Positions 33,188 through 44,773 of a stretch of 64,000 nucleotides of DNA are shown one piece after another. Below the pieces are notes generated by a model. The model saw nothing but the letters and a program-made list of their open reading frames with translations. It did not search any database and was not told the DNA's origin. Origin of the DNA: Crocodylus rhombifer. Lineage: Eukaryota; Chordata; Crocodylia; Crocodylidae. The translations under genes were made by a program, and so were the position numbers. Location of the stretch: positions 434,001-498,000 of the forward strand of contig JAVSML010024257.1 of assembly GCA_038503035.1 (NCBI GenBank). Reading direction: 5' to 3'. The stretch's first letter is position 1. Each line of letters begins with the position of its first letter.

Positions 33188-34030
33188 TTAAAATATTACC
33201 AGAACCCTATAAAATATCCTGGCAAAACAAACTCAAATGAGATCTGTTAAAGACCACATGAATATATCAGTAATTCAGACTTCATCTTGTCTATATTAGA
33301 AATTTTAAATAATGTTTTAACATGGTTTAATTAAAACAACTGTACATTCCTTACGTAGGAACATGACTAGGAACAAAAGTTTGAGACTAGTCTATTTAAC
33401 AATTTACAAGACGATTACAAATCTAATATGTTCTTGCTACTTTAAATAAAAGTTGCTGCTTTGTTTCACCAAAATGATGCAAAGTTACTAAAGCATACCA
33501 GTTAGTTTTGTCAGATATATTTTAATGGTTAGGAATTTTTATTTCTTCTCACCTCTAACATTATTATGTATTTTTTGTAAGCCAGTGTTATCATACCAAC
33601 ATTAACATTAACTTAATACAAACATTTGTCTGGAAAGTGTATTTGCATAGGCCAAATTTCAAATGGAATTGATTTTGTAGAACCAGAGATACAACACTAC
33701 TTTATAGTGGCAACATAATTCCTCATAGAGGATCTTGAGCTTTTACAATTAATAAGAATTCACATTAAACAGTTAAGGGAAATCCTGTCTTTTTGAATTC
33801 TGTGGGAGTTTTGTTGCTGATTTAACTGGATTCAGAATTTCAAGTATGGATCACAGAAATCAGAGATGGAAAGAGCTGTTTAATTGCCTCATGTACACTT
33901 ATGCTAGTGCAGAATTTTCCTCTACAAATAACAGACCTCAGTGCTTTGTCAGTTTCAAATATCTTAATTGTTATACTGTCCAATAAAGAATATTCCTTTT
34001 TGACAACAAGAAAGGGAAGGCTTGGAGAAA
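33188..34030. other. Gene-free AT-rich stretch, nothing recognised
   Basis: No convincing exon or repeat end between the 5' end of CR1-E and CR1-F. Confidence 0.5.
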
Positions 34031-34034
34031 AACA

Positions 34035-34217
34035 CAACTGGAACCAACTTCCAGGAGAAGTAGTGCTGGCTCCTACCCTGGGGGTCTTTAAGAGGAGGTT
34101 AGATGAACACCTTGCTGGGGTCGTTTGACCCCAGTACTCTTTCCTGCTATGGCAGGGGGTCGGACTAGATGATTTACTCAGGTCCCTTCTGACCCTAGAA
34201 ACTATGAAACTATGGAC
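34035..34217 (+). mobile_element. CR1 3' end, copy F (about 0.18 kb)
   Basis: Starts WNQLPGEVVLAPTLGVFKRR, then the 3' UTR GCAGGGGGTCGGACTAGATG and tail AAACTATGAAACTATGG. Same subfamily tail as CR1-H (39.2 kb). Confidence 0.9.
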
Positions 34218-35031
34218 TCACCAACTAGAAGAGAAGGTGCAGCAGGCAACATCAAGTTGCAAAATGACTGCTTTTAGGGCCTCACCAGTTTCATTCTACC
34301 CAATTTAAAGGGACAAACTCAAAAGGGCACGGTGGGAAAAAAGTCCCTGTAAGAAAAAAGGCCTTCAGTGGGGGAGAGCTTAAACCATGGTGTTACACAC
34401 TTGTGATTAACTTTATGGATATGAGTAAGGTAACTGATTTTAATAGGCCTAAGTGTGGGTAAAGTTAAATACATGTGGATATATTTACAGACTTAGTACT
34501 ATGATTAATATTAGTGGTATTAAAATACTTACCATGCTTAATAATAATAAGACTTACAACGCTTATACTACTACTACTACCAGAAATCCAAGAAAGGGCT
34601 AGATTTTTAAAGACACTAAAATTCTTAAAGATTCTCATTGTCTATTGAGATTTTTCATAAGTGCTTTCGCTTCTGGTTCCTCCTGACTTCAGTAGGTGTC
34701 TCATGCTTTAGAAAATATTAAGACATATACTTGTCTCTAAAGTTATGTAGAAAGGGGGGCAGGATGTAGATACTTAAGTCACAAAGGGTGCCTAATATGA
34801 TAAGTGAGGCTGCTCTGACATACTGTAATTGCAGTGCATCAGAGCAGCCTCAATTAAACACTCAATGAGCTTTAGATAAAGTGCCTCCACTGCCATTTTG
34901 AAGCCCAGGAACACTGACACAGAAGATGCTCCAGGCGCTTTAATTAGAGTGGCTCTCAAAGTTTAAGATAAACATAGATGGATGTAGTGTCAGATTTAAC
35001 TGATTTAGGTTAAATTGGTCTGTTACAATTT
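34218..35031. other. Gene-free stretch with a short family-N fragment
   Basis: Mostly unrecognised. At about 34985-35020, GATGTAGTGTCAGATTTAAC…TTTAGGTTAAATTGG resembles the 'tgtagtatcatacttaactgatttaggtcaaaccag' part of family N at 6.2 kb, so a small fragment may be present. Confidence 0.4.
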
Positions 35032-36009
35032 TAGAATCATAGAAAGTTAGGGTTGGAAAGGACCTCAGGAGGTAATCTAGTCCAACACCCAGCTCAAAGC
35101 AGGACCACCCCAAACTAGATCATCCCAGCCAAAGCTTTGTCTAGCTGGGTTTTGAAAACCTCCAAGGATGGAGCTTCCATCATCTCTCTGGGTAACCTGT
35201 TCCAGTGTTTTACTACCCTCCTAGTGAGAAAATTCTTCCTAATATCTAATGTAAATTTCCCTTGCTGCAACTTGAGACCATTGCTCTTTGTTCTGTCATC
35301 TGCCACCACTGAGAACTGTCTAGCTGCATCCTCTTTTGAACCACCCTTCAGGTAGTTGAAGGCTGATATTAAGTCTCCTCCCAGTCTCCTTCTCTATACT
35401 AAATAAGCCCAGTTCCCTCAGTCTTTCCTCTTAAGTCCCTCACCATTTTCCTGCCCTGTGCTGAACTCTCTCCAATTTGTCCACATCCTTTCTGTAGTGG
35501 GGGGCCCAAAACTGAACTAAGTACTCCAGATGTAGTGTCACCAGTGCTGAATAGAGGGCAATAATCACTCCCCTTGATTTACTGGCAACATGCCTACCAA
35601 TGCAGCCCAGTATGCCGTTAGCTTTCTTAGCAACAAGGGCACACTGCTGACTTATAGCCATTTTATTGTCCATTGTAACCCCCAGGTCCTTTTCTACAGA
35701 GCTGCTGCCGAGCCAGTCAGCCGCCAGCCTATACTGGTGCATGGGATTGTTCTGTCCTAAGTGCGGGACTTTGCAGTTGTCCTTGTTGAACCTCATAAGA
35801 TTCCTTTTGATCCAATCCTCAAAATTGTCTAGGTCACTCTGAATCATAGCCCTAGTCTCCAGCATATCTACTACTCCCTCCAGCTTGGTATCATCTGCAG
35901 ACTTTCTGAGGGTGCACTCTGTGCCATCTTCCAGGTTGTTGGTGAAGACATTGAACAAAACCGGCCAAAGGACCGACCCTGGGGCACTCCACTTGAAACT
36001 GTCTTCCAA
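35032..36009 (-). mobile_element. CR1 copy G, 3' part (split by CR1-H)
   Basis: The plus-strand start TAGAATCATAGAAAGTTAGGG is the 3' tip. The minus strand reads from SSGVPQG through KSADDTKLEG, MAISQQCALVAKKANG and LYSALVTLHLEYLVQFWAPH. Its 5' continuation lies at 39613-41950 on the same strand, ending in ENWLEHQAQTVKL, which directly precedes VSSGVPQG in CR1. The catalytic FADD has become SADD. Older and more diverged than E, H or D. Confidence 0.88.
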
Positions 36010-36011
36010 TT

Positions 36012-36206
36012 AGACATCAAGCAACGTGCATCGCGGAGACCAACTGGTGGCTGCAGGAATGGTGCTTCGAGGAGGGCTTTGGCTTCCTCAGCCATGACCG
36101 GCACATCACGACGAGAGACATGCTGGGATGGGATGGGCTCCACCTTTCCCCTAAAGGTAAGTGCGTGTTCTCTTCTAGGTTGGCGGACCTCCTCCGGCGG
36201 GCTTAA
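36012..36206 (+). pseudogene. C-terminal part of CR1 ORF1: SGNH-type esterase, copy H
   Basis: One open frame reads ETNWWLQEWCFEEGFGFLSH, then DRHITTRDMLGW, then DGLHLSPKG and RLADLLRRA, ending in TAA at 36204. DGLHLS is the D-x-x-H of an SGNH/GDSL hydrolase, as known for CR1 ORF1 proteins, and is intact here. Only about 65 residues remain because the copy is 5'-truncated. The esterase is presumed to act in lipid interaction or RNP trafficking; its role in CR1 is not settled. Confidence 0.78.
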
Positions 36207-36306
36207 AACTAGGCTCATCGGGGGAAGGGGAAGATGAGGGCGGAGGAAACATCAGACTGCCAGACCAAACAGCACCCACAACTACAGCCCAGCCCAGCCC
36301 AGCCCA

Positions 36307-38577
36307 ATGAGTGACGTGAATAAACAGGTAAGAGATAGGAGCCAGGGTAACGCTGGAACTGGGGGGTCAGTACACACATCCACAGGAGGCCTCAAATGCC
36401 TCTACACAAACGCTCGTAGTATGGGTGACAAGCAGGAGGAACTCACCCTCCTGCTGGCTGACACCAGCCCGGACATAGTGGGGATTACGGAAACGTGGTG
36501 GGACGCAATGCATGATTGGGCGGTGAATGTCAAGGGCTATAGGCTGTACAGGAGGGACAGGATAGGAAAGAGAGGTGGAGGCGTGGCACTCTATATTAAA
36601 GAAGGAATACACATCCTCATCAATTAGCAAGGAATCAGGGGAGAGGCACTCTGAAATGCTTTGGATTAGAGTACAAGGCAGTCGAGGGGAAAGAGACTTA
36701 ACGGTGGGAGTCTACTACAGACCTCCCAACCAGGGAGAAGAGCGTGATCAGGAATTCTTGGGTCAGGTCACAGAGGTAGTGAAGGCTAAGGATGTGAGAG
36801 TCATGGGGGACCTGAACTTCCCAGACATCTGCTGGGAAGAACAGTCAGCCAGGTCTGAACGCTCGCGTAGGTTCTTGGCCAGAGTGCAGGACCCCCATCT
36901 AACCCAGCAGGTGCACAGCCCCACCAGGGGAGACGCCTTGTTGGACCTAGTGCTGGCCACGGGTGATGACCTGGTGAGGGGGCTGCGGATGCTCAACCAC
37001 CTGGGCGACAGTGATCATTGCCTGCTGGAATTCACCGTCCAGTGCAAGGTAGCAAGGGCCTGCAGTAAGGCAGCAGCCCTAGATTTCAGGAGGGCAAACT
37101 TCAACGAGCTAAGGAGGATAGTTGGAGAAGCGCTGTGGTCCCGGAGGGGAGGGGAGCCAGGTGTCCAAGGAGACTGGTCACTCCTTAAGGAGACAATCCT
37201 CCAAGCCCAAAGGAAGGTAATCCCAACGAGGATCAAAGGGAGCAGGAGAGCACACAAGCCTCCATGGCTCACCAAAAGCATCTGGGAATGTCTCCTTGCT
37301 AAAAAGGAGGCTTACACCCAATGGAAAGAAGGGGTCATCATCAGGCAGGACTATTCTGTAGTTGCTCGGCGATGTAGGGGGTAGTTAGGAAGGCCAAGCC
37401 AGAGATGGAACTGGGACTAGCCTACCAGATTAAGGACAATAAGAAGTCCTTTTTTAAATACATAGGGGGTAAAAAGAAGGTCCCGGGTAATGTGGGGCCC
37501 TTGCAGGACGTGTTGGGAAGCTTGGTCGTCACACCAGACGGCAAAGCTAACATGTTTAATGATTTCTTTGCCTCCGTCTGCCTAAGTAGGGACCAGAACA
37601 GCCACCTCCCTGCTGGGCCCCCCTCGGGCCCCAGGGGTGGCACACCTGGGGCACGGGTTAGCGAGGATTTAGTTAGGGAGCTTTTGGAGGGGTTGGACAT
37701 ATTCAAGTCAGCCGGTCCAGATGATCTCCACCCTAGAGTTCTAAAGGAACTGGCCGGGGTCATTGCAAGTCCCCTGGCACGGCTTTACGAGCACTCGTGG
37801 TGCTCTGGTGAGGTACCGGAGGACTGGAAGAGGGCCAACGTGGTCCCCATCTTCAAAAAAGGCAGGAAGGAGGGCCCGGGAAACTATAGGCCAGTTAGTC
37901 TTACCTTGATTCTAGGCAAGCTGTTCGAGAAAATTATGCTGGCACACATCCAGGAGGGGCCAGCAGGGGACTGCATGCTTAGGGGCAACCAACACGGGTT
38001 CATCAGTGGCAGGTCCTGTCAGACCAACCTGGTGGCCTTTTACGATCAGATCACCAGATTATTACATGCAGGAGTAGCAATGAATATAGTCTTCCTGGAC
38101 TTCCGGAAGGCTTTTGACACTGTCTCTCACTTCGTTCTCATTAAGAAACTGGGGGGCTGTGGTGTAGACACCCACACAGTCAAATGGGTCACCAACTGGC
38201 TGGAGGGCCGCACCCAGAGGGTGGTAGTGGATGGGTCCTTCTCAACCTGGAAGGACGTGGGCAGTGGGGTTCTGCAGGGCTCGGTCCTCAGGCCTGCGCT
38301 GTTCAACATCTTCATCAGTGATATGGACGAGGGGGTAAAAAGCACCCTGTTCAAATTTGCTGATGACACTAAGATGCGGGGGGACGTGGGCACACTGGAA
38401 GGATGCAACAGGCTACAATCAGACCTAGACAGGTTACAAGGGTGGGTGGATGAGAATAGGATGGGTTTCAACACAGACAAGTGCAAGGTGATGCACCTCA
38501 GGAGGAACAACCGGCACCATACCTACAGGTTAGGGAACTCCCCTCTTGTCAGCATGGAGGCGGAAAAGGATCTTTGA
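36307..38577 (+). pseudogene. CR1 ORF2, copy H (endonuclease + reverse transcriptase), three frame breaks
   Basis: ATG at 36307 fits the ORF2 start (100 bases after the ORF1 stop). Endonuclease: YTNARSMGDKQEELTLLL, ITETWWD, VGVYYRPPNQ, GDLNFPDICWEEQ, GDSDHCL. The frame breaks near 36600, again at 37382 (TAG/frameshift in the linker) and near 38560. Reverse transcriptase: VVPIFKKGRKEGPGNYRPVS, FISGRSCQTNLVAFYDQ, FLDFRKAFDTVSH, SGVLQGSVL, and FADDTKMRG with the catalytic FADD intact. The next frame (38546-39028) supplies the thumb. Few changes for a copy this long, so relatively young. Confidence 0.9.
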
Positions 38578-39246
38578 CTCCATCATTGACTCCAAGATGA
38601 ACATGGGCCGGCAGTGTGGGGAGGCAGTTAGGAAGGCCAACCGCACCTTGTCATGCATCCACAGATGCATCACGAGCAGGTCCAAAGAGGTGATCCTCGC
38701 CCTCTATGAGGCACTGGTCAGGCCGCAGCTGGAGTACTGCATCCAGTTCTGGGCGCCACACTTCAAGAGGGATGTGGACAGCATGGAGAGGGTCCAGAGG
38801 ACGGCCGCTTGTATGATCAGGGGACAACAGGGAAGGCCCTATGAGGAGAGGCTACGGGACCTGAACCTGTTCAGCCTCCAAAAGAGAAGGCTGAGGGGGG
38901 ATCTTGTGGCCTGTTATAAACTAGTCAGGGGGGACCAGCAGGCATTGGGGGAGTCACTGTTCCCCCGAGCACTGCCAGGAGTGACCAGGAATAACAGTCA
39001 CAAGCTGGCAGGGGTAGGTTTAGGTTAGACATCAGGAGGCGTTACTTCACGGTCAGGGCGGCTAGGGTCTGGAACCAGCTACCAAGAGAAGTGGTGCAGG
39101 CTCCTGCCCTGGGGGTTTTTAAGAGGAGGTTGGATGCTCATCTTGCTGGGGTCGTTTGACCCCAGTACTCCTTCCTGACATGGCAGGGGGTCGGACTAGA
39201 TGATCTGCTCAAGTCCCGTCTGACCCTAGAAGCTATGAAACTATGA

Positions 39247-39612
39247 ATGGAGCTTACTCCCAGCAGCTGGGAGGGCATGGCTGCACCGGTGGCAGCGGGA
39301 GCATAGCAGCAGCAGGGGGAGCCTGGTGACAGTGAGCGAAGAGCTCCTGCAGATGGCACCAGTAATGTCAGTGGCGGCGGTGGTGAGCGCAGACCATGGG
39401 TTGGTGATCACCCACAGGTGTCACCGGTAGGAGCAGCAGTGCCCAGGGGCGATTATGGACTGCCTGCAGATGCTGCTGGTGGTGCCGGTGGTGGGCTGGC
39501 AGGCGGCGACCACTTACGGGCGCCACCGACAGTGTTAGCAGCACCTTTTTGCAGGGGGTGCACCGCCGGGGATGAATGTGCACCTGCGTGCACCCTTTAC
39601 GCATCACCCCTG
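39247..39612. mobile_element. GC-rich interspersed element (about 0.37 kb) between CR1-H tail and CR1-G
   Basis: Rich in GCTGCTGGTGGTGCCGG-type units, with a block TTTGCAGGGGGTGCACCGCC and TGCACCTGCGTGCACCC near 39550-39600. The element at 63.36-63.93 kb holds the same features inverted (GGTGCACACGGGTGCACATG and GCACCCCCTGCAAAAAGC). So the two are opposite-strand copies of one family. No coding capacity is credible. Confidence 0.55.
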
Positions 39613-40440
39613 AAGCTGTCAGTTTTACTGTCTGAGCCTGATGCTCCAGCCAGTTTTCTATCCACCTTACAGTCCATTCATCCAGCCCAGACTTCCTTAG
39701 CTTACCTCCGAGAATGTTGTGGGAGACTGTATCAAAAGCCTTGCTAAAATCAAGGTACACAACACCCACTAGTCTCCCCACATCCACAGAGCCAGTCATC
39801 TCATCATAGAAGGCAATTAGGTTGGTCTGGCATAACTTGCTTCTGGTGAATCTGTGCTGACTTTTCCTAATCACCTTTTCTCCTCCAAGTGCTTAGAAAT
39901 CAATTCCTTGAGGATCTGCTCCATGATTTTTCCAGGAACTGAGATGAGGCTGACTGGTCTGAAGTTTTATGGATCCTCTTTTTCCCTTTCTTAAATATGG
40001 CCACTATGTTTGCCCTTTTCCAATCATCTGGGACCTCTCCTGATTGCCAGGAGTTTTCAAAGATGATGGCCAATGGCTCTGCAATCACATGAGCCAACTC
40101 CCTCAGCACCCTCGGGTGCATCCCATCTGGTCCCATGAACCTTGTACATGTCCAGCTTTTCTAAATAGTCTGTAACCTGTTCTTTACCACTGAGGGCTAC
40201 TTACCTCCTCTTCAAACTGTGCTACCCAGTACAGTAGCCTGGGAGCTGACCTTGCCTGTGAAGACTAAGGCAAAAAAAGCATTGAGCACTTCAGTCTTTT
40301 CTGCATCCTCTGTCACAAGGTTGCCTCCCCCATTCAGTAAGGGACTCACACTTTCCCTGATCCCCCTTTTGCTACTGACATACTTGTAGAAATCCTTCTT
40401 GTTACCCTTCACATCCGTTGCTAGCTGCAAGTCCAAATGT
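39613..40440 (-). pseudogene. CR1-G reverse transcriptase N-terminal part
   Basis: Three shifted frames: VKGNKKDFYKYVSSKRG (40436-40212), [20 protein letters not shown] with [15 protein letters not shown] (40136-39900), and SQHRFTRSKLCQTNLIAFYD with YLDFSKAFDTVSH (39874 to about 39650). The catalytic first Asp (LDFSKAFD) survives. The reading is cut at the insertion boundary near 39613. Confidence 0.85.
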
Positions 40441-41201
40441 GCTTTGGTCTTCCTGACTTTATCGCTGTACGCCTGAGCAGTGCTCTTACATTCTTCTCTA
40501 GTTATTTGTCCAAGTTTCCACTTCTTCCTAAGCTTCCTTTTTGTGATTTAGTTTACTGAAGAGTTCCCTGCTTAGCCAAGCTGGTCTTCTGCCATACCTA
40601 TTAGTCTTCCTGTGCATTGGGATGTTTTGTTCTTGCACTCTTAGTGAGGCTTCTTTGAAGTACAGGCAGTTCTTCTGGACTCCTCTCCCCCTCAGTCTGG
40701 CTTCCAAAGGGGATCCTTCCCATGAGTTCCCTGAGTGAATCGAAGTTTACTTTTCTGAAGAGTCCATACTCTGCTGCTCTCCATCCTTCCTTTCCTCAGG
40801 ATCCTGAACTCAGTCACCTCATGGTCACTGCCCAAGTTGCCACCCACAACTACATTCCCCAGCCTGTGAGCAGCATGTCAAGAAGAGCATGGCCCCTAGT
40901 TGGCTGCTCCAGACAGATGTCAGGGTGGTTGAAATCCCCCATGAGAACCAGGACCCAGAATCAGGGAACTTCTGGTAACTGTTTGAAGAAAGCCTCATCC
41001 ACCACTTCCTCCTGGTCTGGTGGTCTATAGCAGACCCCCACGACAACATCACCCTTGTTGCTCTCCCCTCTGACCCAAACCCAGAGACTCTTAACAGGCC
41101 TATCTCCAGCTTCATATTGGAGCTCTGAGCAATCATATGGCTTTTTTACTTAAAGGGCAAATCCTCCTCCTCTTCTCCCCACCTGTTCTTCCTGATCAGT
41201 T

Positions 41202-41392
41202 TCCAGGGGCAGGCAATTATTTTGGGTGGAGGGCCACTTACTGAGTTTTGGCAAGCCATTGAGGGCTGCCTGACAGGCCACGAGGGGCAGATAAATATTA
41301 ATTTTCTAAATTTTTAGGGGCCCTGCGGGCCAGATAGAATGGCTTGGTGGGCTGCATCCAGCCTGCAGGCCACATTTTGCCCACCCCTGGGT
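41202..41392 (-). mobile_element. hAT-type MITE, about 0.19 kb, inside CR1-G
   Basis: Left end CAGGGGCAGGCAATTATTTT; right end GCCCACCCCTG (reverse complement CAGGGGTGGGC). These are the CAGGGGTGGGCAA ends of a well-known hAT nonautonomous class. The endonuclease reading breaks off at MDGYN on one side and resumes at GRRGGGFALYVK-like sequence on the other, confirming an insertion. An 8-bp duplication could not be recognised. Confidence 0.72.
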
Positions 41393-41676
41393 TATACCCA
41401 TCCATGACACTGCTCCTGTCATGCGAACTATCCCACCAAGTCTCTGTTATTCTAATCATATTAAGGACTTGACTGTGCAAGGACTTCCAAATCTTCCCGC
41501 TTGTTTCCCAGGCTCTGTGTATTTGTGTACAGGCACCTGGGGTAACTAGTTGATTGTCCTGATTTCTCAGAAAGTATGGCAGCAATTCCCCTGTTGCCCC
41601 CTCCTGCTTGCTTTTTCTCCAGGTCTCCCACTTCCCCATTTACCTCAGGGCTTTGGTCTCCATCCCCTAGTGAACC

Positions 41677-41830
41677 TACTTTAAAACCCTCCTCACTAGG
41701 TTAGTAAGCCTGTCTGCAAAGATGCTCTTCCCTCTTCTTGTCAGGTGAATCCCAGCTCTTCCCAGCAATCCTTCTTCTTGGAAGAACATCCCATGGTCAA
41801 AGCCAAATCCCTGCTGGTGATACCACATTC
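41677..41830 (-). pseudogene. C-terminal part of CR1 ORF1 esterase, copy G (catalytic Asp lost)
   Basis: The minus strand reads WYHQQGFGFDHGMFFQEEG, LLGRAGIHLTRRGKS, RLTNLVRRVLK and TAG at 41679-41677. It aligns in order with the CR1-H segment, but the D of the D-G-I/L-H catalytic pair is A here (RAGIHL). Upstream, to about 41950, the reading degenerates. Confidence 0.7.
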
Positions 41831-41954
41831 ACAGTCAGGTGTTGATTTGAAGGATGCACCTGCTTCTGCCTGGGCCCTTCCCCTTGACCAATCAATGAGA
41901 ACACAACCTGAGCCCTAGACCCCCTCACCCTTGTGCCCAGAGTCCTGTAGTCAC

Positions 41955-42275
41955 TTTTGATACACCCAGGGATCTTTTGTCCCAGATCTCCTTCAGATTC
42001 AAGTTAACTCACAGTTCCCCAGCATCCCAAGATATTTTGCACCTCCCACCACAAACTGCCCTCACAAGGTGGGCTCCAGTTAAGCAGGGAGGTGTAGTCT
42101 TGTGCCCCCTGGCTTCTGGCCTGAGTCACTGCAGGTGTGTGGCTGCATTTCCAGAATCAAAAGTGAATGCCTGTTCACTTGTTTATCAGTTCAATCTACA
42201 CCGCTTAGACTAACCTGCAAAGATTGGATGGATTTAGCTTCTTGACTGTCTGTACTTCGCCTGCATAAAAACAGA
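41955..42275 (+). mobile_element. Nonautonomous DNA element, family N, copy 3 (partial)
   Basis: TTCAAGTTAACTCACAGTTCCCCAGCATCCC and the right part AATCAAAAGTGAATGCC…TTAGACTAACCTGCAAAG…CTGTCTGTACTTCGCC match the element at 6.13-6.85 kb in the same orientation, with an internal deletion. The right end is CTGTCTGTACTT. Confidence 0.6.
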
Positions 42276-43574
42276 AATACCTCTGGTAGCAGAAACCAAA
42301 ACCTAATGCCCACTCTACAAATGGGGATTGCCCTCCTCACTGGGACAAAAGTTCACATCCTATAAGGATGTGATAGGTTTAAAATCCTGGTTTCCCACTT
42401 TCTGGGAAAGCGCTCTTGCCTTTAGGTTATTGGGCAAAAGCTGTATAGTACCACTACCACATGTTCAAGAGTGAGCAGGGTGCTTTGCCTTATACTGAAG
42501 CAAGCCAAGGACAGCATTAGTTAGATGCTGTGGTTCAGAAAGACTTCTACCTTCTAAGCAATCTGCCCTGATGGGAGTGTAGCCCTCACAGCCCTCAGTT
42601 AGATGTCTGAACTCCAAGGAGGAGTGGGAATCTAGGCACACCCCAGGACCCAGAATTCTTATTGCCTAGCTATTGGTGCCTTGGTCACTGAGGAAGGTGC
42701 TCCAAGTAAAAACCTTACTTTCTGTTGTTCATATCAAAAGCCTACTACCAGAAAGTTTTTCGTTCCTTATTATTAACCTATAGATTCCATCATAGGCTAC
42801 TGCTTGATTAGGCTATACATGTTTTTTAGCATTTTTAACCTCTTTCCCTTGTTTAGTCATTTCCATGCCCATTTATATCTATTTCTCCTTTCTAAACCCT
42901 TCCTAATTTCTCAGCCTTTTTCTGATTGTCTAGGTGTCTAATGTGGAGTACATTATTCCAGTCTAATCAGAAGTGTTCTAAGAAGGAACATCACATCTCT
43001 CTACTTTGTGGTGTGATGCCTTTATGTTGACAGCTCAGAAATTACATTGACTTTTTTGGATCCTCTGCCTTGAAAACACAACCCATGCTGGGTGAGTTGA
43101 GAGAGAATATGAACAATAGAACCCAAACATATTTTAATCTGAAAAGGGTTGTTTTACCGCATTACTGATGTTTAGCTTTCCACCCATCAATAATCATTTT
43201 AAGTGAGAGGGAGGCAGGAGATGAAACAATCTTATATCATATCAGCTTTTTGAAGCAAACAGGCTTCCTAGGCTGTGTCCATATGAGTGTGAATGTTTGA
43301 TTCCCCAGGGACAGCTAGTGATGGTGCACCTTGGCACAGCTCCAGCCAGCCAGGCTCTGGTTTTGAGTGATGCACGCTGTCCCCATGTGCACCACTCCAC
43401 ATTTTTTGTGCATGGGTTTTTTGACCCCTGGATACTGCACAGTTGCGTTCATCTGGATACAGTTTTAGGGTAAATATCATCCTTGGACTAAAACCTAATT
43501 ATTTAGTCTTTATTTTTTCTTCCCTTCTTATGATTGTGAGGTCACAAATTCAACTAAAAGAGAAAATGGTCTTT
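42276..43574. other. Gene-free stretch, nothing recognised
   Basis: No plausible exon, repeat terminus or RNA gene seen on either strand. Confidence 0.5.
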
Positions 43575-43690
43575 TGGCCAAAGTGCAGCAATCAGGAGAT
43601 CTGATTTCTGTTCTCTACTCCGCCATGAAATTGGACACATCATTGACTCTTTGTTTCCCTGTTCAAGGGCAGATAAAAAGAGTAATTACA
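43575..43690 (+). mobile_element. MIR/CORE-SINE relic
   Basis: AGTGCAGCAATCAGGAGATC…TGATTTCTGTTCTCTACTCC…TTTGTTTCCCTG follows the MIR order ('ag-cag-agtcaggagacctggattc…agctctgcc…cagtttccc'). Diverged but in consistent order. Confidence 0.55.
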
Positions 43691-43854
43691 ATATTATATA
43701 GCACCAGTGGTCCATCAAGACTAGTATTTCATCTCCGACACTGACCAGTACTAACTAGCTTAGGAAAGCATTCAAGAAAACCTGTTAAAGAATTTGGTGG
43801 AGTAAAAATAAACACCCAATAGAAGTTGCTTCCTTACCTCAAAGAGTTATGGCA

Positions 43855-44035
43855 TGTCTATACAGCACAATGCACTACTATGTGAACATATGCAAACTAG
43901 TTCAAAATGAGAATCAGGGTTCATTTGTGCAGGCAGTATACTGTGCTCAGTGTAGAAATACTGCTTCTGATACCCATAGTAGCTATGGTTTCTCCCCATA
44001 ACACTGCATTGTACCATGTAGACATACGCTCAGTG
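43855..44035. mobile_element. MITE, about 0.18 kb
   Basis: GGCATGTCTATACAGCACAATGCA at the left (43853) and TGCATTGTACCATGTAGACAT at the right are inverted repeats (right reverse complement ATGTCTACATGGTACAATGCA). No coding. Confidence 0.65.
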
Positions 44036-44247
44036 ACATGAATATTTTAAATCTTTTCTACTATATTTTGAAATCTTAGAGTTTTTGTGAGTTTTGTACA
44101 GTATTCAAACTAGAGTACATATCATTAGGCCTAGGCACATGATTAAACACCTAAATATCTGTTTTATATTTTAAAATGTAGAAGTGCTTAAAATTGGCAA
44201 TTAAGCACCTAAATGCTAGTGTAGGTACTTCACTTCAAGCATACTGG

Positions 44248-44773
44248 GCACATCTATATGTGCATTAGTGTGCCATAGGTACTGCACATTAAGTTTAGTA
44301 CCTGTAATAACAGGTACTAACTGAATGCACAGTAACTGGTGCTACTGTGTAGTAGCACTGGCACATACCTTTTTAGTGACACTGATGCACAGTGCCATAT
44401 GTATACTCCTAGTGGCCATGAGTGAACTTCTAGTATTGGGCCCTGCTTCACCAGAGACAATGATTTTTTTGTTGCAAAAGTCTTTAGCACATCTGTGGTA
44501 TTGATTTCTTTAAATAGTTTGTTCTCAGTTGATAACATTGACAGTCCCATATATGTGTAATATTAAAACTTTTTTGGAACTGTAATTTTTTTTTTCAATT
44601 TCAGGGCCCCTTTCTGTCTAGGCCCCAAGCAGCCACCCATGCCTGTGTCTGGGTCTGACCGTAGACTAATTCTACTGTGCATTAGTATATTAGCATAGCT
44701 TTTGCCATGATGCACCAATGCAAGGAAGAATTAATCTACTGAGCATTTAGCATCTTGTGTAGATGCACCCTCA
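44248..44773. mobile_element. MITE-like element, about 0.53 kb
   Basis: Left GGGCACATCTATATGTGCAT, right GTGTAGATGCACCC (reverse complement GGGTGCATCTACAC). The interior has a near-perfect palindrome AGTTTAGTACCTGTAATAACAGG near 44290. Part of the interior (about 44540-44650) may be a separate insertion. No coding capacity. Confidence 0.55.

Larger units (their letters stand above)
36010..39246 (+). mobile_element. CR1 copy H (3.2 kb), inserted in CR1-G
   Basis: Starts inside the 3' part of ORF1 (esterase), then a 100-bp spacer, then ORF2 from an ATG at 36307, and a complete 3' end (GTCGGACTAGATGATCTGCT…AAACTATGAATGG). It is 5'-truncated only in ORF1. Its two sides join CR1-G (minus strand) at RT positions that are adjacent in the intact protein. 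A GC-rich element directly follows its tail. Confidence 0.93.
39613..41950 (-). mobile_element. CR1 copy G, 5' part (split from 35032-36009)
   Basis: The minus strand runs from ORF1 esterase (about 41830-41677) through the endonuclease (TQSLGNKREDLEVLAQ at about 41500; ITETWWDSSHDRS at about 41450) and linker (IKDNKK-type segment as VKGNKKDFYKYVSSKRG, 40436-40380). It continues into the reverse transcriptase ([33 protein letters not shown]; then YLDFSKAFDTVSHNILGGK at about 39790). A hAT-type MITE sits in the endonuclease part (41202-41392). Multiple stops and shifts. Confidence 0.88.

Noticed and set aside
35990..39630. Loose match of the two flanks as a target duplication of the CR1-H insertion
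   Set aside because: Only about 11 of 15 bases agree and CR1 often leaves none; kept as a possibility in the findings but not annotated.
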